Made by a program: the position numbers and the translations under genes
Source: Dactylonectria macrodidyma
Taxonomy: Eukaryota > Ascomycota > Sordariomycetes > Hypocreales > Nectriaceae
Length of the DNA: 64,000 bases
Assembly (NCBI GenBank): GCA_020744425.1
Contig: JAGMUV010000051.1
Coordinates: 1-64,000 of the forward strand
Direction of reading: 5' to 3'
In this document: positions 11,615 through 22,850 of the stretch, piece by piece
How the letters are laid out: the number at the start of each line of letters is the position of its first letter
Numbering within the stretch: position 1 is the first letter of the stretch
The notes under the pieces: model-generated
Seen by the model: only the letters and a program-made list of their open reading frames with translations
What the model was told of the DNA's origin: nothing
Database searches by the model: none

Positions 11615-12775
11615 ATGACTTCTGAGCATTGTTCGCGTACGAATTATCTTCATTCTGTTATCCGTCAAACAAATCCGCAATGGCGAGTTTGTTTATATTG
11701 CGGCGAGAACCTCTCTTCCTCTCAATCCCAAAGATCTTCCCAACCCCGAGCGACTATTGACACCATCGACCTCACGGATGAGGGCCAGTTGCCTTCTAGC
11801 ACTGGCTCTTCGGACATCTCCCAGCATGCCTCGGCCCCGGCAATGCTTATACCCACCGGGGGAGGCCGGCTTATATCTGACGACCTTTCAACGGCAATCA
11901 ACGAGGGGAATCAGAGCCGTAGCCAGCATGCTCAAGCTACACGGAAGACACCCAAGTCGCAACCATTCGATCTAACGATCTTCTTCTATACCGCAGGGTA
12001 TAAGATCGCATCGCATGGGCTATTGCAGACGAAAAAGTACCAGACCGGAAGCCCCCATCTTGTCAGCCGGATTACGCATTGTTTTATCACTGATCCTGTC
12101 CGGCAATTCGAGAATCATGCCGAATTCGTACAAAGTCTCATCCGATCAGCTACGAAAGACAGCAATTACCTTCGACTCGACTGGCAACTTATCTCAAACT
12201 GTTCAACAGGGGTTGCATCAAGTATCTCGACCTTCCCAGACAATATCTACAACACTACATCCCTAGTCGACTTCCTACGCGAGACCCATGCTAAGATAGT
12301 ATCGCCATTCAAGTTTAGTCTCATCCTCCTCTATCCGTACGAGGCCACATCCGACAACGAAGACCCGTTCACTCCTACCCCTACCCGTAAGGGTAGGGGC
12401 AGATCGACTCAACCTATATCCTCATCGCCGACTAAACAACCCAAGAAATCTCAGACAGGAAAGGGGAAGCGGAGGCGAATATCTAGTATTGACACTAGTC
12501 GGTCAGGGGATGCTAAGATAAAGCTCGATCTAAAGCAAGAACCCTTAGTCAAGGTCGGGAATAACCCGGTCAAGGCCGAGAATGACCTTCTGGAGGGTGA
12601 TCTATTTGTACGGGATAATAATAGTTTTACTACCGAGGACTTTCTTGACCAGGAGCTGGAAGATGAGACCAAGGCAGGTGGGGTACAGGATACGATTTGG
12701 GCAGAGGCATCTCAAGAGGGTTCTAAGATTCCAGAGTTTACAATGGTAACACGCCAACGTACACAGAAGTCTTGA
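11615..12775 (+). CDS. Transposon accessory protein B with SUMO-related motifs (copy 1)
   Basis: A single 386-aa frame starts at ATG 11615. It opens with a CxxC pair (CLYC, residues 26-29). Residues 51-56 read IDLTDE, the textbook form of a SUMO-interacting motif. The C-terminal third has two sumoylation-type sites (LKQE and VKAE) and a basic stretch resembling a nuclear signal (GKGKRRR). The middle, about 115-245, looks like a folded domain I cannot name. The gene is convergent with the transposase gene. No catalytic motif is visible. A role in nuclear targeting or host-factor recruitment is speculation from the short motifs. Confidence 0.6.
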   Translation: MTSEHCSRTNYLHSVIRQTNPQWRVCLYCGENLSSSQSQRSSQPRATIDTIDLTDEGQLPSSTGSSDISQHASAPAMLIPTGGGRLISDDLSTAINEGNQSRSQHAQATRKTPKSQPFDLTIFFYTAGYKIASHGLLQTKKYQTGSPHLVSRITHCFITDPVRQFENHAEFVQSLIRSATKDSNYLRLDWQLISNCSTGVASSISTFPDNIYNTTSLVDFLRETHAKIVSPFKFSLILLYPYEATSDNEDPFTPTPTRKGRGRSTQPISSSPTKQPKKSQTGKGKRRRISSIDTSRSGDAKIKLDLKQEPLVKVGNNPVKAENDLLEGDLFVRDNNSFTTEDFLDQELEDETKAGGVQDTIWAEASQEGSKIPEFTMVTRQRTQKS

Positions 12776-12828
12776 ACCGTAAGTTGCTGTACACTTCCTA
12801 TCAAACAAGACCATTATCTTCAATCTAC

Positions 12829-14430
12829 TTAATTCTCCGTATCTCCTCCTTCCATCAGGTTCTCAAGTACGTTAATATCCAAACCCCTGGTTTCTAGTAA
12901 TTGTGCTAGACGCTCCCGACCATGCTGCGGATGTTGTAGTAACTCAATAGCTGGCGTTGTCTTGTTCTGGATATGCTCTCGGAGCTTTGACCTTAACAGC
13001 ATATACTCGTCCATCCAGGGAAACTGCGGATTAGATGGAACCTCTGCAACTGACCCAATGCTCTGACTAATGATATCAGAGCAGATCGTCATCGTAGTCT
13101 CAGGTAGAAAGTCGTCGAGCCTTGATGTCTCACCTCGGAATAGTTCAAGGCCGGTTTGGAGTCGATCGGGCGGGATCTCTTCCGCAAAATTCCGTGCTTC
13201 TGTTGAATCGAGATCGTGGTAGAGTACTGTAGGCTGACCTTCCTTTACGTGAGGTCGACCAGGCTGTCGTCGTATCGTATGGCTGTTCCACATATGTACA
13301 AAAGAGATCAAGTCGTGTCGGATCGGATTCATGTAGATATACAAGATAGCGGCTCGATCAGCAATAGAGCCACCATCAAAGAGGCCATGCTCAGTAAGCC
13401 ATTGGAAGTATTTCTATAAATGATGTTAGCACTTATATAGATATATTGAGTTAGTACTTACTCTCCAAAAGCCACCTCGGGCTTGATAAAGCCGGTGCCA
13501 CCAGCTCTCAATACGTGTATTATGGACGCTACGCCCAAAATACCAGCAATCGCGGAATTCGATAGGTACGAGCTGTGACCCGACCTTCTTCTTCCTATTG
13601 CCCGATAGATAGAAATGAATACCACAGATCAGTGAGGTTTCGCCGCCATGATCCGATCTCAAGGCTTTTGGCATCATGCCACGCTCGGTTAACACATGAA
13701 GATACTGAACAGCCACGTTCCAGCTCGTACTAGCAGAAAAGCCACAGTAAAACCAAGTAATATACCGAGCATATGCATCGATCCCGGCATAGATCTCAAA
13801 TCCCCACTGCTTTAGCTTGTCATATCCGTCAATAGACCAAACCCAGTCTGGACCAGCAACCTTAAAATCACGACGATGATATCGTGCCTTTCCCCACCGC
13901 TCAGTAACCGATTCTGGGGCAAACTCTCTATACGTAGAATAGAGAGCATCGCGGCTGATTATATGGTGCTGCTGGCGCATGTATGTATAAAGATAACCGC
14001 GGCCATAGTGCTGAATAGCTGTGGAGACTTGAGACTGCTCCTCAAAGAATGATCGAGCACGATCTTTGGCGATCTGTAATTGATCAGGGTCTTGACGTCT
14101 GAACATGCCATTTTCCTTGCGAATCCTTCGTAGACCACCCATACTAATTATATGACCCTCGTCTTGGAGACGACGAAGGATAAGCTTATCTTTCAAGCAA
14201 TCCTTGAAAAACATATGCTTGATACGGTCAAGTAACTGTGGCGATATTTCTGTTCGGACTTGCCGGGAAAGGCCCCATTCCTTGAAGATCCGGTAGAGAG
14301 TAGTGCGGCCGAGTTCAATGCTATAATTGCGGGAAAGAGACTGGATAATAGCCTGGTAGGTCAAATTATCCTCGTATAGGATTGTAAGCTCCTGACGGAG
14401 GTGGGAAATGTCAATTGTAGGCCGAGGCAT
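12829..14430 (-). CDS. IS3EU-like DDE transposase (copy 1)
   Basis: Exons 14430-13462 and 13413-12829 join in phase across a 48-nt intron (GTAAGT...TTATAG) to give 517 aa. An N-terminal helix-turn-helix region (residues ~1-110) precedes a retroviral-integrase-type core. The catalytic acidic residues are in WSIDGYDKLK, RSDHGGE and RIESWWHR (D, D, E). The IDGYDKLK form is characteristic of the eukaryotic integrase-core transposases grouped as IS3EU. The last ~190 residues are helical and unassigned. The frame is intact and the same as in copy 2, so the element was probably active recently. Confidence 0.85.
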
Positions 14431-14688
14431 TTTTATGGTGTAATAAAAAAGGGGAAGATTTTTAATTTTAAAAAGGCAGAAGTGAATTTTAGATCAAAGC
14501 TACCCTATAGGTGACTAAGCGCCAGCGCTTGAATACCATATCTTCACAAGAGATTAAGATTAAATTGCAAAGTAAAATAGTTATAGTATTATATGAGCCC
14601 AATCAAGTGAATACGTGTGAGTAAAAACTATACATATCTTGAACTTGTCGCGCTCGGAAGATCAGGGCTGACTTGGCAGTGAGGCAAG

Positions 14689-15018
14689 TGTTACGATGCA
14701 CGCCGACTGATGGTACGATGGGAACGGCGCGGCGTCGCAGAACGGAGTAACCTCGAACCGAGGACCCATAATGACTGGAGCGCGCACTTACGCGGATCGT
14801 CACGGTCCGACAAGAAACGAAATAAGTACATAGTTTCGCTCATTCGCACATTTCCTATGTCTATCTAGTTTCGTCAGCTTTCAATTCAATTTGGTTACTC
14901 AAGATCTACTTGACATTACCAGACGTGACAACACCGCCTCTCAGCATACACCCAGGTACAACGCCAACATAAACCAGTCCGATCACGGTTTACTAGTGTG
15001 GAAACCTTGACCGTCACA
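14689..15018 (+). repeat. Diverged solo LTR inside the IS3EU-like element (copy 1)
   Basis: About 330 bp ending CCTTGACCGTCACA resembles the 3' half of the 454-bp chromovirus LTR found at 31271. Shared landmarks in the same order include CTCATTC..CAC..CCTATGTC, CAGCTTTCAAT, TTACTCAAGA, TTGACATTA, GACGTGA and CAACATAAACCAGTC. The start at TGTTACGATG is a guess, and no target duplication was found. The same segment is in copy 2, so it was inside the transposon before duplication. Confidence 0.6.
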
Positions 15019-15616
15019 GTTAGGGATCGCATTCTGGAAGCTGCGTATCGTCGTCAGCGATGGTCGCGGCCGCAGGGACGGCTTTGGCAATTGATCGTGC
15101 TGGACAGCTTGTACTCGACCATGGGAGGTATGGTACTAGCCTGATCAATAACGGGGGCGGTCGGAAGTGATCAGGCCTGTTCGGGGTTGTTCGGTACCAA
15201 TCGGGTTCGTATATATCCGTATGGGGTAGTTTTATGCAAGGATCTAGTTGAAATCAGGTTAGTGCCACTGAAAATCATGTGTGTCAACACAGAGAGAAAA
15301 CGGGCAATAGCTGCCATAACATATACCCTTCGCGGATGTTTTTAATAGTAAAAACCTATTACGAAGGCCGTGGAAGCGTCGAAAAGGCATATTGAGCTGT
15401 GCGTACCAGAAAATGAGGAGGTAAGGAAGAAAAAAAAAGAGATAGCTGTAGGCGGGGTATCGCGATAACAGATATGCGATAGGCAGAAAATTTTATTCAC
15501 CCCTAGAGTGTGCCGATTGAATTTTGGGTTTTGGAACAGTTTGAGTTACAGTCAACCGTACCTATGTTTTCTTACCTGCTGTCACCACCAAAACCATCAT
15601 TTTGTTCAATGCTGCG

Positions 15617-17580
15617 ATGTCTTCTAGTGATTCTGATGCTTCTGATGCCTCCGGTGCCTCCAGGGCTTCCGTACGGAGCTGTATTGTGGTTGAGATCCTT
15701 CCTGAAGACCTCGCTGTCGCCTGCACTGCCGACTGTACGCCGGAGCGGTGCGATAACAGCACAGTCCGGCCCCACGAACCTCCGGCTGTCGAGCGCGGGC
15801 CGCCGGGCTCCTTCGTACCCTTTGACGTACCGACCCGGCCCCGAGAGATACGGGAGCTGCCGGCAGCCCCGCTTGACCTATTCCTCCGGTACGTTCCCCG
15901 GGGCCTTATTGAGCGGTGGGTGCAATGGACGAATGCAGCGCCGTTATCTAAGGAAGGTCCCCGGGCTAAACGGTCAAGAGTGTATGATCGGAGGAAGACT
16001 TCTGTAGATGAGATTTACCTCTTCTTAGGAATCCTGCTTTATATGGGGATACATAGCGAACCTCAAATATCAAGATATTGGTCAACTCAACAGCAAAAGG
16101 AGGATCCTATCTATCTATTCACCCGGTTTATCTCCCGGGACCGCTTCCAAAGTCTGCTCCGGCAGCTACGTATCTTTGATACCTCTGAATTCCAGCCCAG
16201 CCAGTCAGGAGGTCAACGCCAGGCCCGGGCCCAAGCCCCCGCCCAAGCCGGGATGCCAGATATATACCGGAAGGTAAACGAGTGGTCAGCCCATATCCAA
16301 GAGACTGGGGATTCCTTCTACACAGCCGGCTCCGACCTTACCGTTGACGAGGCTATGGTCCGGTTTACGGGCCGGTCCCTAGAGACGACGACAATACCGA
16401 CGAAGCCGATCCCAACCGGCTTCAAGGTCTGGATCCTTGCCCAATCGGGCTACTGCCTCCGGTGGCTCTGGCACGTACACGGAAAGGGCCCGTACGGACT
16501 AGTCCCTCAAGCCCGGCCGGCAGGCAGCAAGGCTGGAGCAGCTGCCGCAAAGTGGGACCCGTTAACGCCAACGCAACGGGTTGTAACGACACTTATTACC
16601 CTACTTCCGGCTGCAGTCTACCACGTATTCCTAGACAATCTCTTTGCTTCCGTACGGCTTCTCCGGGCCCTCCGGAAGCAGCAGGTCGGAGCTTCCGGGA
16701 CCTGCCGGAAAGACAGTGGGATAGATAAGATCCTCATCGCCGAGAAGGAAGCAGAAGGCCAGGGTATTCCTTGGGGTCAGATCCATTGCATCCCTACCTT
16801 AGATGGGGAGGTATGGTATTGCAAACTGCTTTCTATAGATATCTCCATACTGATCAATTTGTCTCTTCATAGGTCAACCAATTCACCTGGAAGGATAATG
16901 CCCTTGTCCTCTTCTTGACAACCGTCTTCCGAGACGGCCGGGAGGTTATCCGTCTCCGGCGCCGGCCGGCCGGAAGCTCTGCTGGAAAGCGGGCTGCCCG
17001 GAAAGAAGCCTTCGGCCCCGACGTCCGGAAGAACCTCCCGGTGCCTGAGGCAATTGACGAATATAACCATAAGATGAATGGGGTTGATATAAGTGACCAG
17101 ATGAGGTCTTATTATCAATACAGCCGCCCTATTCGTCGAGGAGGCTGGCAAGCCCTTGCTTGGAATTTCCTGCTAGAAGTGATCGTTGTGAATAGCTTCT
17201 TCCTGCAGCTCTGGGGCAAGCCCGAGTGGCAAAAGGTTAAGACCCAGTATCAATGGCGGCGACTGCTTGCATCCCAGCTTATTCAACAGTTTGGACCATT
17301 AGCAGGAGGTCGAAGACTTTCACGATCTCAACGGGCTTCAGATAAGAGGAAAACATCTATTCCTTGGCAGCACCATCGCAAGGGATCAAGGGGGGTTAAC
17401 TCGCCTTGCACCTATTGCGGCAGGAGGAAGAAACGCCAGGCTCTAAGTGAGGTATCTAGGAATAGCCTCACTCAACAGCCGCAACAGCGAAAAAAGACTC
17501 GAAAAGGCTGCTTAGACTGTAACGTACCGCTATGTACTGATGGAGATTGTTGGTACCTCTGGCACACCCAAAATCTATAG
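15617..17580 (+). CDS. piggyBac transposase
   Basis: Exons 15617-16810 and 16873-17580 join across a 62-nt intron to give 633 aa. The DDE_Tnp_1_7 core is clear: the catalytic aspartates lie in TVDEAMVRF, VFLDNLFAS and NGVDISDQM, and YCLRWLWHV and NQFTWKDNALV are typical. A C-terminal cysteine-rich zinc domain begins CTYCGRRKKR and ends CLDC...CTDGDCWYLWH. The frame is intact. One TIR lies downstream at 17661-17700; the other is now at 46506-46545 because of the inversion described in the findings. The IS3EU-like insertion and break lie just upstream of the ATG, so the promoter has been separated from the gene. Confidence 0.9.
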
Positions 17581-17660
17581 AGGAATCGAGGTACCCTGAA
17601 TCTTAGCATATGATTCGATTATTCTAGTGGTCCCATAAGCCCTGATTGGCTTTACCCCGC

Positions 17661-17700
17661 CCTTGGCGAAAATGGGGTCCATCCGCACTCGATGGGATAG
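17661..17700 (+). repeat. piggyBac terminal repeat, gene side
   Basis: A 40-bp block, starting CCTTGGCGAAAATGGGG and ending CGATGGGATAG, is identical to 46506-46545 and in the same orientation there. It lies 80 bp after the transposase stop. TIRs should face each other; undoing the 15561-41487 inversion makes them do so and gives an element of about 2.25 kb. The expected TTAA target duplication is not visible outside either end. Confidence 0.7.
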
Positions 17701-17864
17701 AATCAGCTGCAGCCGCCGCCTTCTTCTTCTTCTCAGCCCGTCTCTTCATCATAGGTGGATATTAATTAGAGAGGTAGTAGCTGATTTGATTGATCGCATA
17801 TAAGTTCTTTAGAGAATAGGCCAGCCTGGGACAGGCCTGGGGTCTGCAAAGATGTATAAATAAT

Positions 17865-20647
17865 GAGTCTTGCTATTTGCACGACATCACATTGCTAATC
17901 GCACGATATCAGGGGCCCATTTCCCGGACTAACTGATATTCCGGTCGGCGCCGACCCCGACCACCCCCTAAGCTCCATATCCACAACCCAATTTCCTCCT
18001 TTCAATAACACCAACTTACACCTCTTTCCACTACACCATGAGCAACAACGGACCGCTGCCACCACTTCCAATTGACCCAGATGCATTTCCAAACTATTCT
18101 GAATCATCAGATTCTTTTTTTTCTACTGAAAATGACCCCCTCCTGCAGTTTTTCGACCCAGAAGATGACGAAATCCGTCCTCCGCCAGAATCCCCCGATT
18201 TTGAGTCATTTGATGACCTCTTCAAATACCTTCAAGACTTCCACCTCACCAATGGCGCTGCCCTCGTCACTAGCAACAGCTCGAAGCCTCGGGTAGTCAA
18301 TGGAGTGAAAATTCGCACGAATTTTACCCTCATTTGCGACCGGGGTGGGCTCCGGCCGTCCTCATCAACAAGTATTCGGAACTCACGGACGAAGAAAACC
18401 GGCTGCCTGTTTAAGATCTCTGCCAAAACAGCCCAGAAGATGAACGGGCTTTGGAGCTACGATGTCGTTCACCCGTATCACAACCACGGCCCTTCCTTAC
18501 ATCCCTCTGTGCACACAGCTCACCGCAAGCGGACTCCTGCACAGCTTGCCCTCACAGAGACCTTATTCAAGCACAAGTCTCTGCAAGCACGCGAGATGCT
18601 AGCAATCGTCAAAGACTCTGCAGCTGAGCCGACCTTTTTCATCCAAAAAGACATCTACAACGACCGGCAGAGACTACGAATTCGGGGTCTAGATGGCCTC
18701 ACAGCTACTCAGGCGTGGATTGGCCACCTACAGGCCGAGGGCTTGAACCACACCGTGAAATATAACACTGACGGCAAGGTGGATGCAGTCTTCTGGACCT
18801 ATCCTTGGTGTGAGCTGATGTGGAAGAGATTTCCTGAAGTTCTTGGCATTGATAACACATACAAGACTAACCGCTTCAAAATGTACCTATTCCAGGTCAC
18901 TGGCGTTACAGACCAGAAGTCTGTAGCAAACTTCGGCTTTGGGTTAATCAACAACGAGAAAGAGGAGGGATTTCTATGGCTTTGTACGCAACTTGAAGCT
19001 ATTCGCACGAAGTTGAATATCGCCGCGCCTGCTATCATGATCACAGACAAAGAAACCGCCCTTCGCAACGCTATTTGCGTCGTGTTTCCGTACACACAGC
19101 TCCAGCTGTGTGTTTATCACATCAACGCTAACGTGAAGGCGCGAATCGTCTCTAAATGGAAGGATCCCAAAGCTCATGATGATGACAGCAACTATGACTC
19201 CTCTGATGATGATGATGCTGATGAATTAGTCTCTGACGATGCCAAATACCGTAACTGCTTGATTACACAGGATGAGGCTAACCGATTTAAACCATCGTCA
19301 CAGCCGCCGGCACATAAGTTGACGCCGGATTCGATGTTTGAAGCCTGGAAAGCTGTTATCTACAGCCGCCACGAGGTCGATTTCCTTCGAGCTTGGGCTA
19401 CGATGGTCAAGGCATATAGTCCACATCAAAGCCACATCCTCGCATACATCTCTAAGGAATATATGCCGTGGCGGCTGCAGTGGGCAGGTTGTTATATCCG
19501 TAACTATCGCAACTTCGGCCAGCGAGTGAACAGCCCTGTGGAAACTGCTCACAAGGACGTGAAGTCATACCTCGTGACTGGAACAGGTGACCTTTTACAT
19601 CTACATCACGCCCTTCTACAGGTGATTTCACGTAAAAAGGAAGCCTACGAGATCAGGGCTGCAGATATGAGCATGCGGCAACGGCGGGAATACGTTGGTC
19701 GGGAGTGGCTTGGGCTATTACCCTTACAAATCTCCTTCCCAGCCGTCAACCTAGTGGTTCAGCAATACCGCTACGTTGAGGCCGCGATGCTAGCTGATCG
19801 TGAGAACCCAAAGCTTCGCCCTTGTGAGGGCGCATTCACACAGCAATACGGCCTCCCTTGCAGTCACGCGATTTTACAGCATCTTCGCACCGGACCACGG
19901 CTTCATAAAGAGCTTGTGCATCCGCGATGGTGGCTTCAGAAGCCTCTGGTAATAAATCCCTTGTTGATGATATGTTTCTAAGCTAATCTTCATCTTCTAG
20001 GACCTCCTCGAGCCGCTGTTACGAATCCAAGACCCCAACATCGTCGAGAACCTCCGAGGCCGCCCACGTAAGCCCAAAAATGCGAAGCTGACGATACCTT
20101 CAACTCTCAAGGCGAACTTGAACACAACGGCAGTCCTAGGAGCCACGGATACACAAAGGAAACGCGGCCGGCCTGCGATAAAGTCAAGTTTAAAGCGCTG
20201 TGCATCACAGGACGAGCTTGCGTTGGAGAGGCCGGCACCCAGTCTCTCTCGGGCCACTCGGGCGTCTACGAGCCGATTAACAGCAGATACAATTACAGTG
20301 AAGCTCTCACCTGAAGGCAGACGTAGCCGTGGAGGGAGGAGGAAAGCTGGGCTCGAGGCCACACCTACAGCGTCTGCGCCGATATAAGCGGAATAACTGC
20401 CGGCCCGTGAAAAAGTGTTATTTTCAACGAAAATGCTGTTTTTGGGCTATGTGAGTGCTAGTGATGTGTTCAATTGAGCAGGTAATTTGAGCTTTTTAAT
20501 ATGTTTTACTTATGGGACAATTTTGGTGTGATTTTGTATGTGGAAGCGTCAAAAAGGTGAATCGGATTGAAGCGCGGTCGAAATCCGTATATCACGTGAT
20601 GCATATCGTGCGATTAGCAATGTGATGTCGTGCAAATAGCAAGACTC
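17865..20647 (+). mobile_element. Hop-like MULE transposon
   Basis: The 2,783-bp element has perfect 45-bp terminal inverted repeats (17865-17909 and 20603-20647) starting GAGTCTTGCTATTTGCACG. It encloses one two-exon transposase gene. The flanks are both AT-rich (…AAATAAT on the left, TAATAATAA on the right) but not an exact 8-9 bp duplication. Perfect TIRs and an open transposase suggest recent activity. It lies 66 bp beyond the 3' end of the NLR gene. Confidence 0.9.
18038..20387 (+). CDS. Mutator-like (Hop family) transposase
   Basis: Exons 18038-19948 and 20001-20387 join in phase across a 52-nt intron to give 765 aa. An N-terminal FAR1-like DNA-binding region (residues ~60-165) is followed by the MULE core, with LGIDNTYKTNRF and MITDKETALRN giving two catalytic Asp and VETAHKDVKSY the likely Glu. 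A SWIM-type zinc motif follows (QYGLPCSHAILQHL). The second exon encodes a basic tail with two AT-hook-like words, RGRPRKPK and KRGRPAIK. All parts expected of a full-length transposase are present. Confidence 0.9.
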
Positions 20648-20712
20648 TAATAATAATGATAAGGGCCTTTAAAAATGGAATTACAATGATCGGTTAAATG
20701 GTAGAAGCTCGA

Positions 20713-22850
20713 CTACAGCCTCATGCCCCTTCTCGGCGGCTTGCGAGAGCGGCGTCCGACCGTCTCTATCCGATGCGTCGACATCGGCGTTGCCCCTGTG
20801 TCGAGAAGCAGCTTGACTACAGCCTCATTCCCCTTCCCGGGGGCCCACGAGAGCGGCGTCCGACCGTCTCTATCCGATGCGTCGACATCGGCTTTGCCTG
20901 TGTCGAGAAGCAGCTTGACCACGGCCTCATGCCCCTTCTCGGCGGCTTTCGAGAGCGGCGTCCGACCGTATGTATCCTTTGCGTTGACATCGACTTTGCC
21001 CCTGTCGAGAAGCAGCTTGACTACCGCCTCATGCCCCTTCTCGGCGGCCAACCAGAGCGGCGTCCGGCCGTCTCTATCCGATGCGTCGACATCGGCTTTG
21101 CCCCTGTCGAGAAGCAGCTTGACTACAGCCTCATGCCCCTCCTTGGTGGCCAACCAGAGCGGCGTCCGACCGTAATCATCCTTTGCGTTGACATCAGCTT
21201 TGCCTGTGTCGAGAAGCAGCTTAACTACAGCCTCATGCCCCTTCTCGGCGGCCAACCAGAGCGGCGTCCAACCGTCTCTATCCTTTGCGCCGACATCGGC
21301 TTTGTCCCTGCCGACAAGCAGCTTGACTACAGCCTCGTGCCCCTCCTTGGTGGCCAACCAGAGCGGCGTCCGACCGTAATCATCCTTTGCGTCGACATCG
21401 GCTTTGCCTGTGTCGAGGAGCAGCTTAACTATCGCCTCATGCCCCTTCTCGGTGGCTCGCGAGAGCGGCGTCCGACCGTCTTTATCCTTCGCGTCAACAC
21501 CAGCTTCGCCCATGTCGAGAAGCAGCTTGACTACCGCCTCATGCCCCTTCTCGGCGGCCAACCAGAGCGGCGTCCGACCGCATCTATCCGATGCGTCGAC
21601 ATCGGCTTTGCCCCTGTCGAGAAGCAGCTTGACTACCGCCTCATGCCCCTTCTCGGCGGCCAACCAGAGCGGCGTCCGACCGTCTCTATCCGATGCGTCG
21701 ACATCGGCTTTGCCCCTGTCGAGAAGCAGCTTGACTACCGCCTCATGCCCTTCCTTGGTGGCCCACCAGAGCGGCGTTCGACTGTAATCATTCCTTGCGT
21801 CGACATCGGCTTTGCCCGTATCGAGAAGCAGCTTAACTACAGCATCATGCCCCTTCTCGGCGGCCCACGAGAGCGGCGTCCGACCGTAATCATTCCTTGC
21901 ATCGACATCGGCTTTTCCTGTGTCGAGAAGCAGCTTAACTACCGTCTCATGCCCCTTCTCGGCGGCTCGCGAGAGCGACGTCCGACCGTCTTTATCCTTC
22001 GCGTCAACACCGGCTTCGCCCATGTCGAGAAGCAACTTGACTACCGCCTCATGCCCCTTCTCGGCGGCTTGCGAGAGCGGCGTCTGATCGTATGTATCCT
22101 TTGCGTTGACATCGGCTTTGCCGGTGTCGAGAAGCAGCTTGACTACCGCCTCATGCCCCTTCTCGGCGGCTTGCGAGAGCGGTGTCTGATCGTATCTATC
22201 CTTTGCGTCGACATCGGCTTTGCCGGTGTCGAGAAGCAGCTTGACAACCGCCTCATGCCCGTTCTCGGCGGCCAACCAGAGTGGCGTCCAACCGTAATCA
22301 TCCTTTGCGTTGATATCAGCTTTGCCCGTGTCGAGAAACAGCTTGACTACCGCCTCATGCCCCTTCTCCGCGGCCAACCAGAGTGGCGTCCGACCGTCTT
22401 CATTCTTTGCGTTGACATCGGCTTTGCCTGTGTCGAGAAGCAGCTTAACTACAGCCTCATGCCCCTTCTCGGCGGCCTTCGAGAGCGGCGTCCAACTGTA
22501 ATCATTCTTTGGGTTGACACCAGCTTGGCCCATGTCGAGAAACAGCTTAACTCCCGCCTTACGCCCCTTCACGGCGGCTTGCGAGAGCGGCGTCCGACCA
22601 GCTCTATTCTTTACGTCGACATCAGCTTTGCCCGTGTCAAGAAGCAGCTTGACTACGTCCTCGTGCCCCTTCTCGGCGGCTTGCGAGAGCGGCGTCTGAT
22701 CGTATCTATCCTTTGCGTTGACATCGGCTTTGCCCATGTCGAGAAGCAGCTTGACAACCGCCTCATGCCCCTTCTTGGCGGCCAACCAGAGCGGCGTCCG
22801 ACCGTCTTCATCCCTTGCGTCGACATCAGCTTTGCCCCGATCCGCCCTTT
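20713..22850 (-). repeat. Tandem 102-bp ankyrin-coding repeats
   Basis: About 21 tandem units of 102 bp each encode one ankyrin repeat (core GRTPLWLAAEKGHEAVVKLLLD). Units are so alike in DNA sequence that neighbours differ at only a few positions, mostly at two or three codons around (D/N)(R/D/T)(Y/D)G and the WLA/SQA/SKA position. This is the pattern expected of repeats exchanged by recombination, as in hypervariable fungal nonself-recognition genes. The final unit carries CC inserted near 20796, which breaks the frame. Confidence 0.9.

Larger units (their letters stand above)
10618..15560 (-). mobile_element. IS3EU-like DDE transposon, copy 1
   Basis: The 4,943-bp element is bounded by inverted repeats starting TACGGTTGACTGTAACTC, with at least 37 bp near-perfect. 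Ends of the form TAY...RTA fit what I recall of the IS3EU superfamily. It carries a transposase (minus strand) and two accessory genes (plus strand). Every landmark matches copy 2 at 41488-46430 by reflection (coordinates sum to 57048), so there are no indels, and no differences were seen by eye. The bases just outside are TTAAT on the left and CCTAT on the right, so this copy has no direct duplication of its own; the partners lie beside copy 2. Confidence 0.85.

Noticed and set aside
14603..14803. Short 66-codon frame near the IS3EU-like end, present in both copies
   Set aside because: It overlaps the LTR-like relic and has no recognisable content. Its repetition only reflects the duplicated element.
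15561..17700. TTAA duplication for piggyBac
   Set aside because: TTAA is not present directly outside either 40-bp repeat. The TTAA-containing TTAAT beside copy 1 belongs to the IS3EU-like duplication.
17856..20656. 8-9 bp target duplication for the MULE
   Set aside because: Both flanks are runs of A and T that match only partly. No exact duplication can be claimed.
20713..22850. Regular direct repeats that might suggest a CRISPR array
   Set aside because: The repeats are contiguous 102-bp coding units without spacers, in a eukaryotic gene.
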